A stretch of DNA of 61,210 nt from a virus. The stretch lies in the IMG/VR virus record IMGVR_UViG_3300037247_000367, positions 1-61,210 of that record; one strand, given 5' to 3'. Made by a program: the position numbers and the translations under genes. This document shows, piece after piece, positions 40,623 to 50,053 of the stretch. Position 1 is the stretch's first letter, and every line of letters starts with the position of its first letter. A model generated the notes under the pieces. That model did no database searches and was not told where the DNA came from. It saw only the letters and a list, made by a program, of their open reading frames with translations.

Positions 40623-43594
40623 TGGCAGAGCAAAAAGAACTCATATTATCGTTAAGAATTACCGGCACAAAAGCACAGGAAGCCGCTTTAACTACTCTGA
40701 AGCGTAGGATGCTTGAAACGCAAGCCGCTACGAAAAACCTGCGCCAATCCACAAAGAATAATATATCCGCACAAAAAGCCGCTGCCAGTAGTTTTAAGAA
40801 GCTCGAACTTCAACTAAAGCAAGATCGAGTAGCTTATAACCAACTCAATAAACAGATCGCCATTAACAATGGCGTAATGAAAAAAACCTCTGGGCTTACA
40901 AAAGGTGTTGCAGCGGGATTTAAAACGGTTGCTTTGCAATTTATAGGCGTTATGGCTGCCTTTGCTTTAGTCAAAAATGTAATTGGCATATTTAAGGATT
41001 TTCAACAAGCTAACGCAGACCTCGCTGCCGTACTTGGCAAATCAAGAAACGAAATAAAAGCACTTACCGAAGATGCTAAAAGATTAGGCGCCTCGACTGT
41101 TTTCACCGCCACCCAAGTGTCAAAACTTCAAAAAGAATTTGCAAAATTAGGATTTAGCGAAAGAGAGATTTTAGACGCAACCGAAGCGACTTTGAGTTTA
41201 GCGGCTGCAACGAATACGGAATTAGCTGAAGCCGCAAGGGTTGCTGGTGCAACCGTCAGAGGGTTTGGTTTAGATGCAAGTGAAACGCAAAGAGTTGTTG
41301 ATGTAATGGCGAAGTCATTTAGTAGTTCTGCGCTTGACATGGTGAAATTTAGCACTGCGATGGGCAAGGTTGCACCAGTAGCTAAAGCCGTAGGATTGTC
41401 AATCGAAGAAACCACTGCTTTAATGGGGACGCTTTCCGATGCGGGAGTTGAGGCTTCTATTTCAGGGACTTCACTAAGGAAAATATTTATTGAACTGGCA
41501 AGGAAGGGTCTTTCTTTGGATGAGGCACTTGAACGAATAAACACCTCACAGGACAAACTAACAACCGCTACTGAATTATTTGGTGTGAGGGCTGCAACTG
41601 CTGGGCTTGTGTTGGCTGAAAATACTGACCGAACAGCATTATTGGAAGCGAAATTAAATTTAGCTGCGGGTGCTGCTGAAAGAATGGCTAAAGAGCAATT
41701 AAATACACTACAAGGTAAGTTAACCATATTAAATAGCGCATGGGAAGGATGGATATTAAGTATTGACGATGGGGACGGGGTGATGACGAATGTTTTAAGC
41801 ACGTTGGCAGAAATGGCAACAGGATTATTGCGTTTTGCTTCTGGTGTGGAAACAGCAACAGAACAATTCGATCAACAAACAAGGGTGGTAAATAACCTTG
41901 AAAAAAATATAGTTCCTTTAATTGATAGACATGAAGAACTTGCTAATAAGACAGAGTTAAGTAAAGATGAGCAGATAGAACTTGATGCTATAATTGAATT
42001 GCTTGCAGAGAATATTCCAATAGCAGTAACAGAATTTGATAAATATGGTAAGGCATTAGGAATATCAACGGAAGCTGCACAGGCATTTATTAAGGAACAG
42101 AAAAATATATTAAAAGTAAAAAATAAAGAAGCTATTGAGGAACAGCAAGAAGCAATTTCTGATCTCGGTGATGAATTGAATTTATTTTCATTACAACTGG
42201 ACAAGGTGAATGGGAAATTTGTAGAACAAGAAGTGATTTTTACAAAAACTGGCACTGCAATAAAGAAAATAACAGAATTAACCAATGAGGAAATACAAGC
42301 ACGGATAGATAGAAGAAAAGAAATTGGAGAAGAAATAAAAGCCAGAGATGCGATTATAGCAGGATTAAAAGGAGAACAAACAGAGGCGGAGAAATTACTT
42401 GAACAACAAAAGAAAACAACAGAAGAAAGCGTTGGATTAACTACTTCAGAACAAAAAGCAAAGACGAAAGAAATAAAAAAAGCTCAAGATGAACGAACAA
42501 AATTAGTAGAAGAAAATGCTAAGATACGAATGCAGATAGAAAGAGATGCTATTGATGCAGCCATAGCAGAAGAAATAAGATTATTCAATGAAACAATATC
42601 TTTATCTGACAGGAAAGTAAAAGCCCTGGTTTCCGAAATGGACATAAAGGCAAAATTAAGATTATTAGAAGCCGGTACAATAAACGAGGAAAGAGATGCA
42701 GAAATAGAGGCAGAAGAAGCAAAGTTTCAAAAAGAATTAATGTTGTTAACGATAGCTAATAATGCTACCGAAGAAGAAACCGCAGCACATTTAGCAAGAA
42801 CAGAATTATTAGTAAAACAGCATGAAAATAATAAAACAAAAATTGAACAGGATGCAACTGATAAAAGAATAAAGATCGCACAGGAAGCTGGGGATATAAT
42901 AAATAGTTTAACCAATTCATTAGCTGATATTTTTGAGGCATCAAAGCAAAGGGAATTGAGTGCTGCCGGAGACAATGCGGACAAAAGAGAAAAAATTGAA
43001 GAAAAGTTTTTCAAAAAACAACAAGACCTTGCCGTAAGTCAAGCAATAATAAGTGGAGCACTGGCTGTTCTACGTATTGCCGCTGATGTACCTAAACAGG
43101 ATTATGGCATTGCAACGGCTTTATTAATAGCCGCACAGATTATTGCAACTGCCGCAGAGGTAGCGGTTATAAAAAGCGAGAGTTTAGCAAAGGGTGGGGT
43201 TCTAAAAGGCAAATCACATGCAAGGGGTGGTATTCCTACGGCAGACGGACAAATGGAATTTGAGGGCGGAGAGGCGGTGATAAACAAACGATCTACGGCT
43301 ATGTTTGGACGACAGTTGTCTGCTATTAATCAAGCAGGCGGAGGGGTTGCTTTTGGAAGGGGCGGACAAACACCAATACATAAATTTCAGGGTGGCAGTA
43401 TAACGCCTGTACCTTCGTTTACAGGACAAACAATTTCAAGACAAGTAGAATTTAATGTTGATGCAATGGCTGAAAGAATAGGCGAAGAAATAGCTGGACA
43501 AATAGGAGATTTAAGAGTTATTAATGTAGTTAGCGATACCACAGAGGGACAATTAGATATTGAAAACACAGAGAGTGAAGCATCATTTGGGTAA
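40622..43594 (+). CDS. Tail tape measure protein, 990 aa
   Basis: Classic tape measure: coiled-coil N-terminus, hydrophobic helix AAGFKTVALQFIGVMAAFAL (about 98-117), the TP901-type core LGASTVFTATQVSKLQKEFA ... GLSIEETTALMGTLSDAGVE ... GTSLRKIFIEL, a long charged coiled coil (about 470-760) and a second hydrophobic region (LLIAAQIIATAAEVAVI). C-terminal KGGVLKGKSHARGGIPTADG segment is typical of phage TMP ends. With about 990 residues a tail of roughly 150 nm is expected by the usual 1.5 Angstrom per residue rule. Confidence 0.93.
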   Translation: MAEQKELILSLRITGTKAQEAALTTLKRRMLETQAATKNLRQSTKNNISAQKAAASSFKKLELQLKQDRVAYNQLNKQIAINNGVMKKTSGLTKGVAAGFKTVALQFIGVMAAFALVKNVIGIFKDFQQANADLAAVLGKSRNEIKALTEDAKRLGASTVFTATQVSKLQKEFAKLGFSEREILDATEATLSLAAATNTELAEAARVAGATVRGFGLDASETQRVVDVMAKSFSSSALDMVKFSTAMGKVAPVAKAVGLSIEETTALMGTLSDAGVEASISGTSLRKIFIELARKGLSLDEALERINTSQDKLTTATELFGVRAATAGLVLAENTDRTALLEAKLNLAAGAAERMAKEQLNTLQGKLTILNSAWEGWILSIDDGDGVMTNVLSTLAEMATGLLRFASGVETATEQFDQQTRVVNNLEKNIVPLIDRHEELANKTELSKDEQIELDAIIELLAENIPIAVTEFDKYGKALGISTEAAQAFIKEQKNILKVKNKEAIEEQQEAISDLGDELNLFSLQLDKVNGKFVEQEVIFTKTGTAIKKITELTNEEIQARIDRRKEIGEEIKARDAIIAGLKGEQTEAEKLLEQQKKTTEESVGLTTSEQKAKTKEIKKAQDERTKLVEENAKIRMQIERDAIDAAIAEEIRLFNETISLSDRKVKALVSEMDIKAKLRLLEAGTINEERDAEIEAEEAKFQKELMLLTIANNATEEETAAHLARTELLVKQHENNKTKIEQDATDKRIKIAQEAGDIINSLTNSLADIFEASKQRELSAAGDNADKREKIEEKFFKKQQDLAVSQAIISGALAVLRIAADVPKQDYGIATALLIAAQIIATAAEVAVIKSESLAKGGVLKGKSHARGGIPTADGQMEFEGGEAVINKRSTAMFGRQLSAINQAGGGVAFGRGGQTPIHKFQGGSITPVPSFTGQTISRQVEFNVDAMAERIGEEIAGQIGDLRVINVVSDTTEGQLDIENTESEASFG

Positions 43595-43791
43595 TGAAAA
43601 TCGAACTGTTTACAAATAAAGAAGAGGAAAAGAGACGATTGAAAATCTGTAAAGGTTGTCCGTCTTATAGAAAAGATTTAACTTTTTTATGGATATTCAA
43701 ACTAAAAGGAACGGCACAATGCGCTGAATGCAAGTGTCCAGTTATTAACAAAATCACAGTGCTTAATCCGCACTGCAAAAAACACGACTAA
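43594..43791 (+). CDS. Small Cys-rich protein, 65 aa
   Basis: Five or more Cys: KICKGCPSY, QCAECKCPV and PHCKKH, a double zinc-knuckle layout (C-x2-C ... C-x2-C-x-C ... C). Similar C-x2-C-x(n)-C-x2-C-x-C small proteins follow tape-measure genes in other Bacteroidetes phages. Function unknown. Confidence 0.6.
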   Translation: MKIELFTNKEEEKRRLKICKGCPSYRKDLTFLWIFKLKGTAQCAECKCPVINKITVLNPHCKKHD

Positions 43792-44052
43792 ATGAGTTTA
43801 CCAAAAACATCAGACATGAGCTATGAAGAAAAAGCCAACAAAATCCCACAGGATTCAAAAGACAAAATAATAACGGCATCTAATAATGTCGGAGAAAAAT
43901 TACATCCACCCGAAAGCGATGTGGTATTTCTATTTGAGATGTTTCACGAGTATATTACGTACTATCCTTTAAAGAAGAATATAAACTGTAATAGTTGTAG
44001 GGTAATGGTGCGAGATTTCTGGAAACGAATAGTAAATGAATCATGGATATAG
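43792..44052 (+). CDS. Hypothetical protein, 86 aa
   Basis: Product starts MSLPKTSDMSYEEKANKIPQ. The C-terminal half has KKNINCNSCRVMVRDFWKRI with a Cys pair. Directly after the preceding stop and overlapping the next gene by 10 bases. Function unknown. Confidence 0.5.
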   Translation: MSLPKTSDMSYEEKANKIPQDSKDKIITASNNVGEKLHPPESDVVFLFEMFHEYITYYPLKKNINCNSCRVMVRDFWKRIVNESWI

Positions 44053-44312
44053 CAGACGGGATAACATTTAGCGGCATTATAGATAATTATCTCCTTGAGT
44101 TCAAGGACAATATGAGTATAAAGGATGTCGTATATAAAGTCGTTAAAGACAATTTGATAAACAAAAAGGCATTACGCAATAAATGTATAGTTCAGGATTT
44201 TGATGCGGCAGTGAAAAAAAATAGCAGGTCGATAATTTCAATATATGACGATCTCGCTTATAAATACAACCTTTCTTATGCGATGATTCGAGGTATCGTA
44301 GCCCAAAGATAG
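44043..44312 (+). CDS. Putative HTH-like protein, 89 aa
   Basis: Helical protein. The C-terminal YDDLAYKYNLSYAMIRGIVA looks like a helix-turn-helix (regulator or small-terminase type). Last gene before a 108-base gap, so it closes a transcription block. Confidence 0.45.
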   Translation: MDIADGITFSGIIDNYLLEFKDNMSIKDVVYKVVKDNLINKKALRNKCIVQDFDAAVKKNSRSIISIYDDLAYKYNLSYAMIRGIVAQR

Positions 44313-44347
44313 AACTTTCTTGAAATTCATATTTACAAGTTTTGCAT

Positions 44348-44370
44348 TATTGCTAATAAAGTTAGCAATA
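44348..44370. promoter_or_regulatory. 9-bp inverted repeat before capsid operon
   Basis: TATTGCTAA - TAAAG - TTAGCAATA, a perfect 9-bp palindrome in the gap before the protease gene. A half site (TATTGCAA) recurs at 44392-44399. It could be an operator or a weak terminator, as only a short T-rich stretch follows. Confidence 0.45.
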
Positions 44371-44420
44371 TTTCGATTTCCTATGTTTTATTATTGCAAA
44401 AAATTTAATATCTATCCTTA

Positions 44421-45488
44421 ATGAAACATTTTAATATACACGCTTCAAAAGATGGCAAAACCGAGATTGATATTTTTGGTCAAATCGGGGATAGTTTTTT
44501 TGAGGAAGGGAATACTCTTGAAAATATAAAAGCTCAAATTGAAGACATTGAAACGGAACTTGTTATAAATGTTGCGTCTTTAGGAGGAAATGTATTTGAA
44601 GGACTGGCAATTCACGATCTTATCGCTAATCACAAACCAAAAACTACTACAAATATAGTTGGAACGACCGCAAGTGCTGGAGCAGTTATCGCAGACGGAA
44701 GTGACGAAGTAAACATTACCGAAAATTCACTATTTCTTATTCATAATTCAAGAGGAGGTGTTTTAGGTACAGCGAAAGAAATGGAAGAGATGGCAGAGGA
44801 TATGAATAAGATTGATAATAGAATGGCTGCAATCTTTGCTAAAAAAACCGGCAAAACAGAAAAGAAGATTAAAGATTTAATGGCAGAAGATAAATTTTTA
44901 GATGCCAAAGAAGCTAAAGAATTCGGTTTTGTAAATAATATTACCAAGCCGAAAAAGATAGCTGCAAGTATTGATTATGATAAAATAAAGGCATCGAAAG
45001 AACTTACTGACAATCAGAAAAAACAACTTAGTCCAGAAACCCAACCAAAAAATAGCATCATGGATTTAACACCTATCACTAATTTGATAACCGAGTTAAA
45101 AGAAACGGTTACAAATTTCATCAGTGCCAATAAAGATGAAAAGAAGGACATTAAAATCCTTGACAATAAAGAATATCAGGACAAACTCAGCGAGATAGAA
45201 ACATCTATTGAGGAAATGAGTGAAGAAAATACAACCCTTGCAGGAGAAATTGAAACCTTGAAAGCTGGAAGCGGAACTATTGAAACAGAAAACACAACCC
45301 TAAAAGCCGAAAAAGAAACATTAAAAGAAGAAAAACAGGCATTGCAGGATGAAAATAATAGGTTAAAAGGCACATCTACCAAACCCAAAGCAAGCGAAGA
45401 CGATGACCCTGAAGAAGATAAAACAAGTGATGTGGGTGCTTTCGGAAGACAGGTTATAGCAAAAGCAAAACAACGCAAACGACTTTAA
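44421..45488 (+). CDS. Prohead protease (ClpP/S14-like) fused to scaffold
   Basis: A 355-aa protein. The N-terminal 200 residues form a ClpP-like serine protease with SLGGNVFEGLAIHDLI (53-68), nucleophile Ser85 in TTASAGA and His108 in FLIHNSRGG. The C-terminal 130 residues are a coiled coil (ENTTLAGEIETLKAGSGTIE and on) that acts as scaffold and is cut away during maturation. It precedes the major capsid gene by 18 bases, as usual. Confidence 0.88.
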   Translation: MKHFNIHASKDGKTEIDIFGQIGDSFFEEGNTLENIKAQIEDIETELVINVASLGGNVFEGLAIHDLIANHKPKTTTNIVGTTASAGAVIADGSDEVNITENSLFLIHNSRGGVLGTAKEMEEMAEDMNKIDNRMAAIFAKKTGKTEKKIKDLMAEDKFLDAKEAKEFGFVNNITKPKKIAASIDYDKIKASKELTDNQKKQLSPETQPKNSIMDLTPITNLITELKETVTNFISANKDEKKDIKILDNKEYQDKLSEIETSIEEMSEENTTLAGEIETLKAGSGTIETENTTLKAEKETLKEEKQALQDENNRLKGTSTKPKASEDDDPEEDKTSDVGAFGRQVIAKAKQRKRL

Positions 45489-45506
45489 TTTTAAAACTCA
45501 ATTATT

Positions 45507-46523
45507 ATGGCAAACGCTGTTCAAACGTCATTTTCGCACACTTACGCAGGTAAGGAGTTCTTAACAGAACTATTCTACAAGCCCCAAGAGGGATCAGATG
45601 ACATTTTCGCTGATTACAAAGTAATGCAAGTGGCGGACAAGTCCAATCTGTATATTCCGGGCAACCTCACCAAAATATTAAAAGAATATTCCGGCTGTGG
45701 ATTTTCAGCATCAGGTAACTTAACCATTTCTGACCGGGTAATATCAACCGAAAAATGCAAGGTCAATCTTGAACAATGCGAGGACGCATGGGACGACACC
45801 GTATTCGAGGAAGCATTGAGAACAGGCGTTGATATTGATGATCTACGTGGAACTATTGTAGAGGATATAATCCGCAGAAAGATGATCGAAGCCATGCGCT
45901 CCGACATCGGACGTATGCAATGGTTCAACAAGAACGGACATTCCGATTCTGACTATGCTCATTATGATGGCTGGTTGCAATTAGCATTTGATACAAGTGC
46001 GAATTTAGGTTACGTATTCAACATGGGGGGTGATTCTTCCATCGAAACATCCAGCGTGGACGACACATTGGTAACTGACGGAGCTTTAACAGCTTTCAGG
46101 AGAATTTGGACGAATCAATCTAAAACATTAAGGTCAGTCCCACGACAGGACAAGAGATTGTATGTAACTGCAACGATTATGGACAATTACCTCGTTTCTT
46201 TAGAGGACACTCAAAATGAAACAGGGCAGGCAAGGTTGGAAGATGGGAAATTGAACATAACATTCCGGGGCGTTCCGGTTGTTGAGGTAATGGGTTGGGA
46301 TACGCATCTTGCAGACAGCGGTAATCCGCAGGCAACGAAAATCGGTGATAACCTTATTGTATTATCAACACCTGATAACCTAATTGTTGGTTCTGATATA
46401 ACCAATCCTGACAACGAAATTAAGACCTGGTACTCGGAAGACAACGAGACATTAAGGTTCAAAGCTAAACTGAAATTGGGCGCACAAATCCTGCACCCTG
46501 AATTTATGTCAATCTTATATTAA
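45507..46523 (+). CDS. Major capsid protein (HK97 fold)
   Basis: A 338-aa protein with EALRTGVDIDDLRGTIVEDI (E-loop to spine helix region), MQWFNKNGH, and a C-terminal P-domain with RLYVTATIMDNYLVSLEDTQ, TFRGVPVVEVMGWD and LRFKAKLKLGAQILHPEF. This matches capsid proteins of Bacteroidetes siphoviruses. It follows the protease-scaffold gene. No N-terminal delta domain, consistent with a separate scaffold. Confidence 0.85.
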   Translation: MANAVQTSFSHTYAGKEFLTELFYKPQEGSDDIFADYKVMQVADKSNLYIPGNLTKILKEYSGCGFSASGNLTISDRVISTEKCKVNLEQCEDAWDDTVFEEALRTGVDIDDLRGTIVEDIIRRKMIEAMRSDIGRMQWFNKNGHSDSDYAHYDGWLQLAFDTSANLGYVFNMGGDSSIETSSVDDTLVTDGALTAFRRIWTNQSKTLRSVPRQDKRLYVTATIMDNYLVSLEDTQNETGQARLEDGKLNITFRGVPVVEVMGWDTHLADSGNPQATKIGDNLIVLSTPDNLIVGSDITNPDNEIKTWYSEDNETLRFKAKLKLGAQILHPEFMSILY

Positions 46524-46524
46524 A

Positions 46525-47085
46525 ATGGGTTTATCAAATGACGAAACCATAAGTTGTGATAAGCAAGATCGTGCTGCATTGGCACGTATCTTTCTTATTG
46601 AGAAATGCGATATAGATAGCTTTACAACCGGCTCTTTGCAGGACTTCACGGCTGTTACTTTAACCACTACCGCAAAGGTATGGTTTGAATACGAGGGAGA
46701 ATTTAAGACCAAATCCCTTAACTCGGAAGGCACTAATGAGCAAGGAACAGCCACCTTTGTTAATACTGTTGAATTTAAGGTAAGGGGTATTGACAAAACC
46801 GTAGGAAAGAGAATGCAGGAACTCATTGATTCCAGAAAAGTAGTTGCAATAATTGAAGGCACTAATAAAATTAGTTCTGATAAGATCGCTTTTGTAATTG
46901 GATGGGATGACATCCTTAAAGGAGAAGCCGCTGCAATACCTAATGTAAGCGGAGTGATAGAAGGAGAATTAAGCGGTGCAAATGAATTTATCATACAACT
47001 TGTAGCGGAACACGCTGAAATAATGAGGGAGTTTGTGGGTAGCATAGACACCAATAGCAGCGGTTCAGTGAGCTTTGGAAGCTAA
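46525..47085 (+). CDS. Putative major tail (tube) protein
   Basis: A 186-aa beta-rich protein. KVWFEYEGEFKTKSLNSEGT, TVEFKVRGIDKTVGKRMQEL and GEAAAIPNVSGVIEGELSGA fit a tail-tube-like fold. The product has an acidic-neutral, Ser/Thr-rich end. It sits directly after the capsid gene and before a strong terminator, so it should be highly expressed. A capsid decoration role is the alternative. Confidence 0.5.
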   Translation: MGLSNDETISCDKQDRAALARIFLIEKCDIDSFTTGSLQDFTAVTLTTTAKVWFEYEGEFKTKSLNSEGTNEQGTATFVNTVEFKVRGIDKTVGKRMQELIDSRKVVAIIEGTNKISSDKIAFVIGWDDILKGEAAAIPNVSGVIEGELSGANEFIIQLVAEHAEIMREFVGSIDTNSSGSVSFGS

Positions 47086-47110
47086 ATAAATTATTAATCT
47101 ATTATATAGA

Positions 47111-47142
47111 GGGGCAAGGGTAAAAACCCTTCGCTCCTTTTT
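47111..47142 (+). terminator. Rho-independent terminator after capsid/tail genes
   Basis: GGGG-C-AAGGG, loop TAAAAA, CCCTT-CG-CTCC, then TTTTT: a two-part stem with a small internal loop and a T run. It ends the protease-capsid-tail protein transcript. Confidence 0.75.
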
Positions 47143-47154
47143 AATTTAAAAGCC

Positions 47155-47322
47155 ATGACAAAACAAAAAGAAAAAACCCCGAAATACCAAGTTATTGAAA
47201 AATACATTAAATGTGTAGTTACGGATAGCGAAGGCAGGCACGTACTCGCAGGGGCAAGCCAAAAAACACTCAAACACTTATACGAAACAGGGCATGAAGA
47301 CAAAATTAGTAAAAACGAATAA
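47155..47322 (+). CDS. Small hypothetical protein, 55 aa
   Basis: Basic start MTKQKEKTPKYQVIEKYIKC followed by VVTDSEGRHVLAGASQKTLK. It lies after the terminator and overlaps the portal gene by 29 bases in another frame. Similar small genes sit between capsid and connector genes in related phages; function unknown. Confidence 0.5.
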   Translation: MTKQKEKTPKYQVIEKYIKCVVTDSEGRHVLAGASQKTLKHLYETGHEDKISKNE

Positions 47323-48574
47323 AGGCAAGATACTGGCTTCCGTTACGGGTGTGCAAGCTCCTAATCCGACAAGGGAAAATGTTGATATAAAAGACAGTCG
47401 CAGTAAATGGCTACTATTCTTTAAGGGATCGAACAATGTTTATATCAATGACCTTGCTAAAAGGAAACGAAGAAGCCCTACGCATTCAGCTGTCCTGAAA
47501 AGCAAGTTAGTGTTTACTGCGGGATTGGGCATTATATACAGGCAAAATGGGGAAGTGATAAAACTAAACGACAAACAAAAGAAATACGTAGATAACATAA
47601 ATGCAAACGGAGAGACATTGTACGAAGTGTACAAAAAAGTGCAGGGGGATTTTATTGATTTCGGGAATGCTTATCCGCAAGTGGTGAAAGAAGGGCAAAG
47701 ATCAAATATATTTCATTCAGATGCAACCACAGTAAGAATATCTAAGAATAAGGAAACGGCATATATAAGTAATTTCTGGAGGGATATAGGCAACGAGGAT
47801 GTATTTCCTCGCAAGGATTTTGAGATTAAAGACATTGATCTAACGGGTAAGGAGAGCAACTATCTCGTACATATAATGAATTATGAGCCGGAATATAACA
47901 TATACGGGGTTATAGACCACACGGCAGCACTAAAAGACGCAGACATAGAATATAAAATCTCAACCTTTAACCTCGATAAGTTAGATAATGGCTTTTTCCC
48001 TTCGGTGATGATACAGATGTATGGTGATCCACCTGATGGGAAAACACCAGAGGAATACGCAGAAAGTATAGCAACGAATTTCACAGGAGAGGGTAAATCA
48101 AGGAAATTCCTTTTACAACTTTTAGAACAAGGCGTAGATGGAGCAGAGATACATGAGTTCGAGGGTGCAGCGGAAGGGGAGTTTAGAGAATTAAAGCAAC
48201 TGGCAAAAGAAAGCATCATAGAAGCACATAGGTGGCATCCTGCACTTATGATGCTCACACCCGGAAAACTCGCTAACTCAAGTGATATACGAACGGCTTA
48301 TGAGATGGTAAAAAATACGGTGATTCCTGATTACAGGATACCCGTTTTGAAAGTATTTGAAAACATCTTAAACGATACAGAATTATTTACAGACATAGAA
48401 TTAAGCATCAAGCCCGTTGTGCCCGTAAGTGCTGCGGATGAAATAGACGTTGGTAAGATATGGACAGTTGATGAACAGAGGGAGGAGACGGGTAAATTAC
48501 CTTTTGACGATAAAGCAATAGGCGAATCACTTTTAAAAGGCGGTAATGTAAATATATCAACAGATGGCGTTTAA
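47294..48574 (+). CDS. Portal protein
   Basis: A 426-aa protein of PBSX/SPP1-type portal: SPTHSAVLKSKLVFTAGLGI, VYKKVQGDFIDFGNAYPQVV, YGVIDHTAALKDADIEYKIS, HRWHPALMMLTPGKLANSSD (the wing-to-stem region that includes the P-x-x-L-M/G element) and YEMVKNTVIPDYRIPVLKVF (stem helix). It forms the dodecameric DNA channel used by TerL. Located after the capsid gene, the reverse of the usual order. Confidence 0.85.
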   Translation: MKTKLVKTNKGKILASVTGVQAPNPTRENVDIKDSRSKWLLFFKGSNNVYINDLAKRKRRSPTHSAVLKSKLVFTAGLGIIYRQNGEVIKLNDKQKKYVDNINANGETLYEVYKKVQGDFIDFGNAYPQVVKEGQRSNIFHSDATTVRISKNKETAYISNFWRDIGNEDVFPRKDFEIKDIDLTGKESNYLVHIMNYEPEYNIYGVIDHTAALKDADIEYKISTFNLDKLDNGFFPSVMIQMYGDPPDGKTPEEYAESIATNFTGEGKSRKFLLQLLEQGVDGAEIHEFEGAAEGEFRELKQLAKESIIEAHRWHPALMMLTPGKLANSSDIRTAYEMVKNTVIPDYRIPVLKVFENILNDTELFTDIELSIKPVVPVSAADEIDVGKIWTVDEQREETGKLPFDDKAIGESLLKGGNVNISTDGV

Positions 48575-49109
48575 CACAGAACTCATAACAAGCGCAGACG
48601 TAGTAACGGAGTGTATTCCGAATGTTTCATTCGATACTGCAAGATTGGATAAATTTATTCTGCCTGCACAGCGTCAGTATGTAGAAGATGCGGTAGGAGA
48701 GACATTTTATGAGACGCTTTTGGATGAAAAGGATAATAGTTTCAGCACAGAAAACCAACTATTATATGACAACTTTCTAAAGCCGATGCTATGCTGGTTT
48801 GTGCTTTTTGATGCACTGCCATTTATAAGGAATCACATCACGCCTAAAGGCATAATGGTAAACGACAGCGAGTTTGCGCAACAAAGCTCAAAGGACGACT
48901 ATGCGGGCATGAGAAACGCCATAGAGACAAGAGCAGAGAGGTGGAAAAAAGACCTGAATAACTATATTAGAGATGTACAGGAAGATGATGGTTCTGCATT
49001 TCCTGACTATACCCGTTGCAAAGACAAACATCAGAACAAAATGGGATTTGTAATATATGGAAATCATCGCCATCATCGTAATATAGATCATGGCGATGAA
49101 TGTAATTAA
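48564..49109 (+). CDS. Head-tail connector/adaptor protein
   Basis: A 181-aa protein. ITSADVVTECIPNVSFDTAR and FILPAQRQYVEDAVGETFYE begin it, and LKPMLCWFVLFDALPFIRNH with ITPKGIMV follow, the pattern of DUF6712-type head completion proteins of Bacteroidetes phages. A His-rich tail (GNHRHHRNIDHGDE) is unusual. It overlaps the portal gene by 11 bases, as connectors often do. Confidence 0.75.
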   Translation: MAFNTELITSADVVTECIPNVSFDTARLDKFILPAQRQYVEDAVGETFYETLLDEKDNSFSTENQLLYDNFLKPMLCWFVLFDALPFIRNHITPKGIMVNDSEFAQQSSKDDYAGMRNAIETRAERWKKDLNNYIRDVQEDDGSAFPDYTRCKDKHQNKMGFVIYGNHRHHRNIDHGDECN

Positions 49110-50053
49110 TGGCTTTAGACAGATACATATTAAAAGGTTACGATCTTTCAGGTGGAAATAACAACTGGACATCTGATAGTATTCCCGGATATGCTAGTTA
49201 TACGGTAGAATATATATGGTCTAACGTAACAGGAACATTAGACGGTGAATTAGTAGTGAGAGAGACAGACGATGATATTGTTTATGATTCGATAAAAACC
49301 ACAACTGTAAGCGTAGCAAATAAGACCCATATCGTTTCAAATGTAAACCTGACATCGGACAAGATAAATGTAAAATTTACTGCTAATGGTATCACAGGTG
49401 GTAGGTTAAGCATAAGAATAAAAGGAACGGAAAGAACGAGTTTAATAGGAAATATTTACGCTGCTGCTACCGATGCGATTATAAGTTTAGGCAGTATATC
49501 GCGAAGATTTAAAGACTTGTATTTGAGCCGGGAGTTAAGAATTGGAAGCGGTAATGATGTCGCACAAATTAAAAACGGTAATATATTATTTTTTGGTAAT
49601 ACGGGTATGGCTTTTGGAGAGATAACCGTAAACGGAAACACAACCCAAACAGCAATATCAAGTTCAGGACAAAATAACAAAGTTCAGTTTGCATTGTTTG
49701 ACACAAATAGCCCGGCTATTAATATTGCACCCGATCATACTCAAAACCATATTGTAATAGAGAGAAAAGGTATATATTTTGTTTCTTCTTGTATTCATGC
49801 GGATAGTGTAAGCGGGGCAGGGGCGAGATTTGGCTTTAGTATTTATAAAAATAACGGAACGACAGAGATAACTAACTTACATTTTCATCGCGATTTTTCA
49901 GGTGGTGGTAGCGAGGCGGGTGCGGGGAGTATATGTGGACTTGGGAGTTTTAATGTCGGTGATACGATAGAATTATGGGTATGGAATGAAAGTAATTCTC
50001 AAAATATAATTCTTTCAGATATTGGAATATTTTTATTACAAATAGGTGGATAA
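49109..50053 (+). CDS. Virion fibre protein with C1q/TNF-like C-terminal domain
   Basis: A 314-aa beta-rich protein. The middle (IISLGSISRRFKDLYLSREL) matches the repeat before C-terminal fibre domains. The last 130 residues, with HIVIERKGIYFVSSCIHADS, RFGFSIYKNNGTTEITNLHF and FNVGDTIELWVWNESN, have the jelly-roll pattern of trimeric C1q-like heads (ITIx-x-x-GxYxV...; GDxVxLxV). Probable adsorption fibre. Confidence 0.65.
   Translation: MALDRYILKGYDLSGGNNNWTSDSIPGYASYTVEYIWSNVTGTLDGELVVRETDDDIVYDSIKTTTVSVANKTHIVSNVNLTSDKINVKFTANGITGGRLSIRIKGTERTSLIGNIYAAATDAIISLGSISRRFKDLYLSRELRIGSGNDVAQIKNGNILFFGNTGMAFGEITVNGNTTQTAISSSGQNNKVQFALFDTNSPAINIAPDHTQNHIVIERKGIYFVSSCIHADSVSGAGARFGFSIYKNNGTTEITNLHFHRDFSGGGSEAGAGSICGLGSFNVGDTIELWVWNESNSQNIILSDIGIFLLQIGG

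Noticed and set aside
40622-43594. Many minus-strand ORFs opposite the tape measure, portal and fibre genes
   Set aside because: They mirror codon use of the real genes, lack start context and have low-complexity composition.
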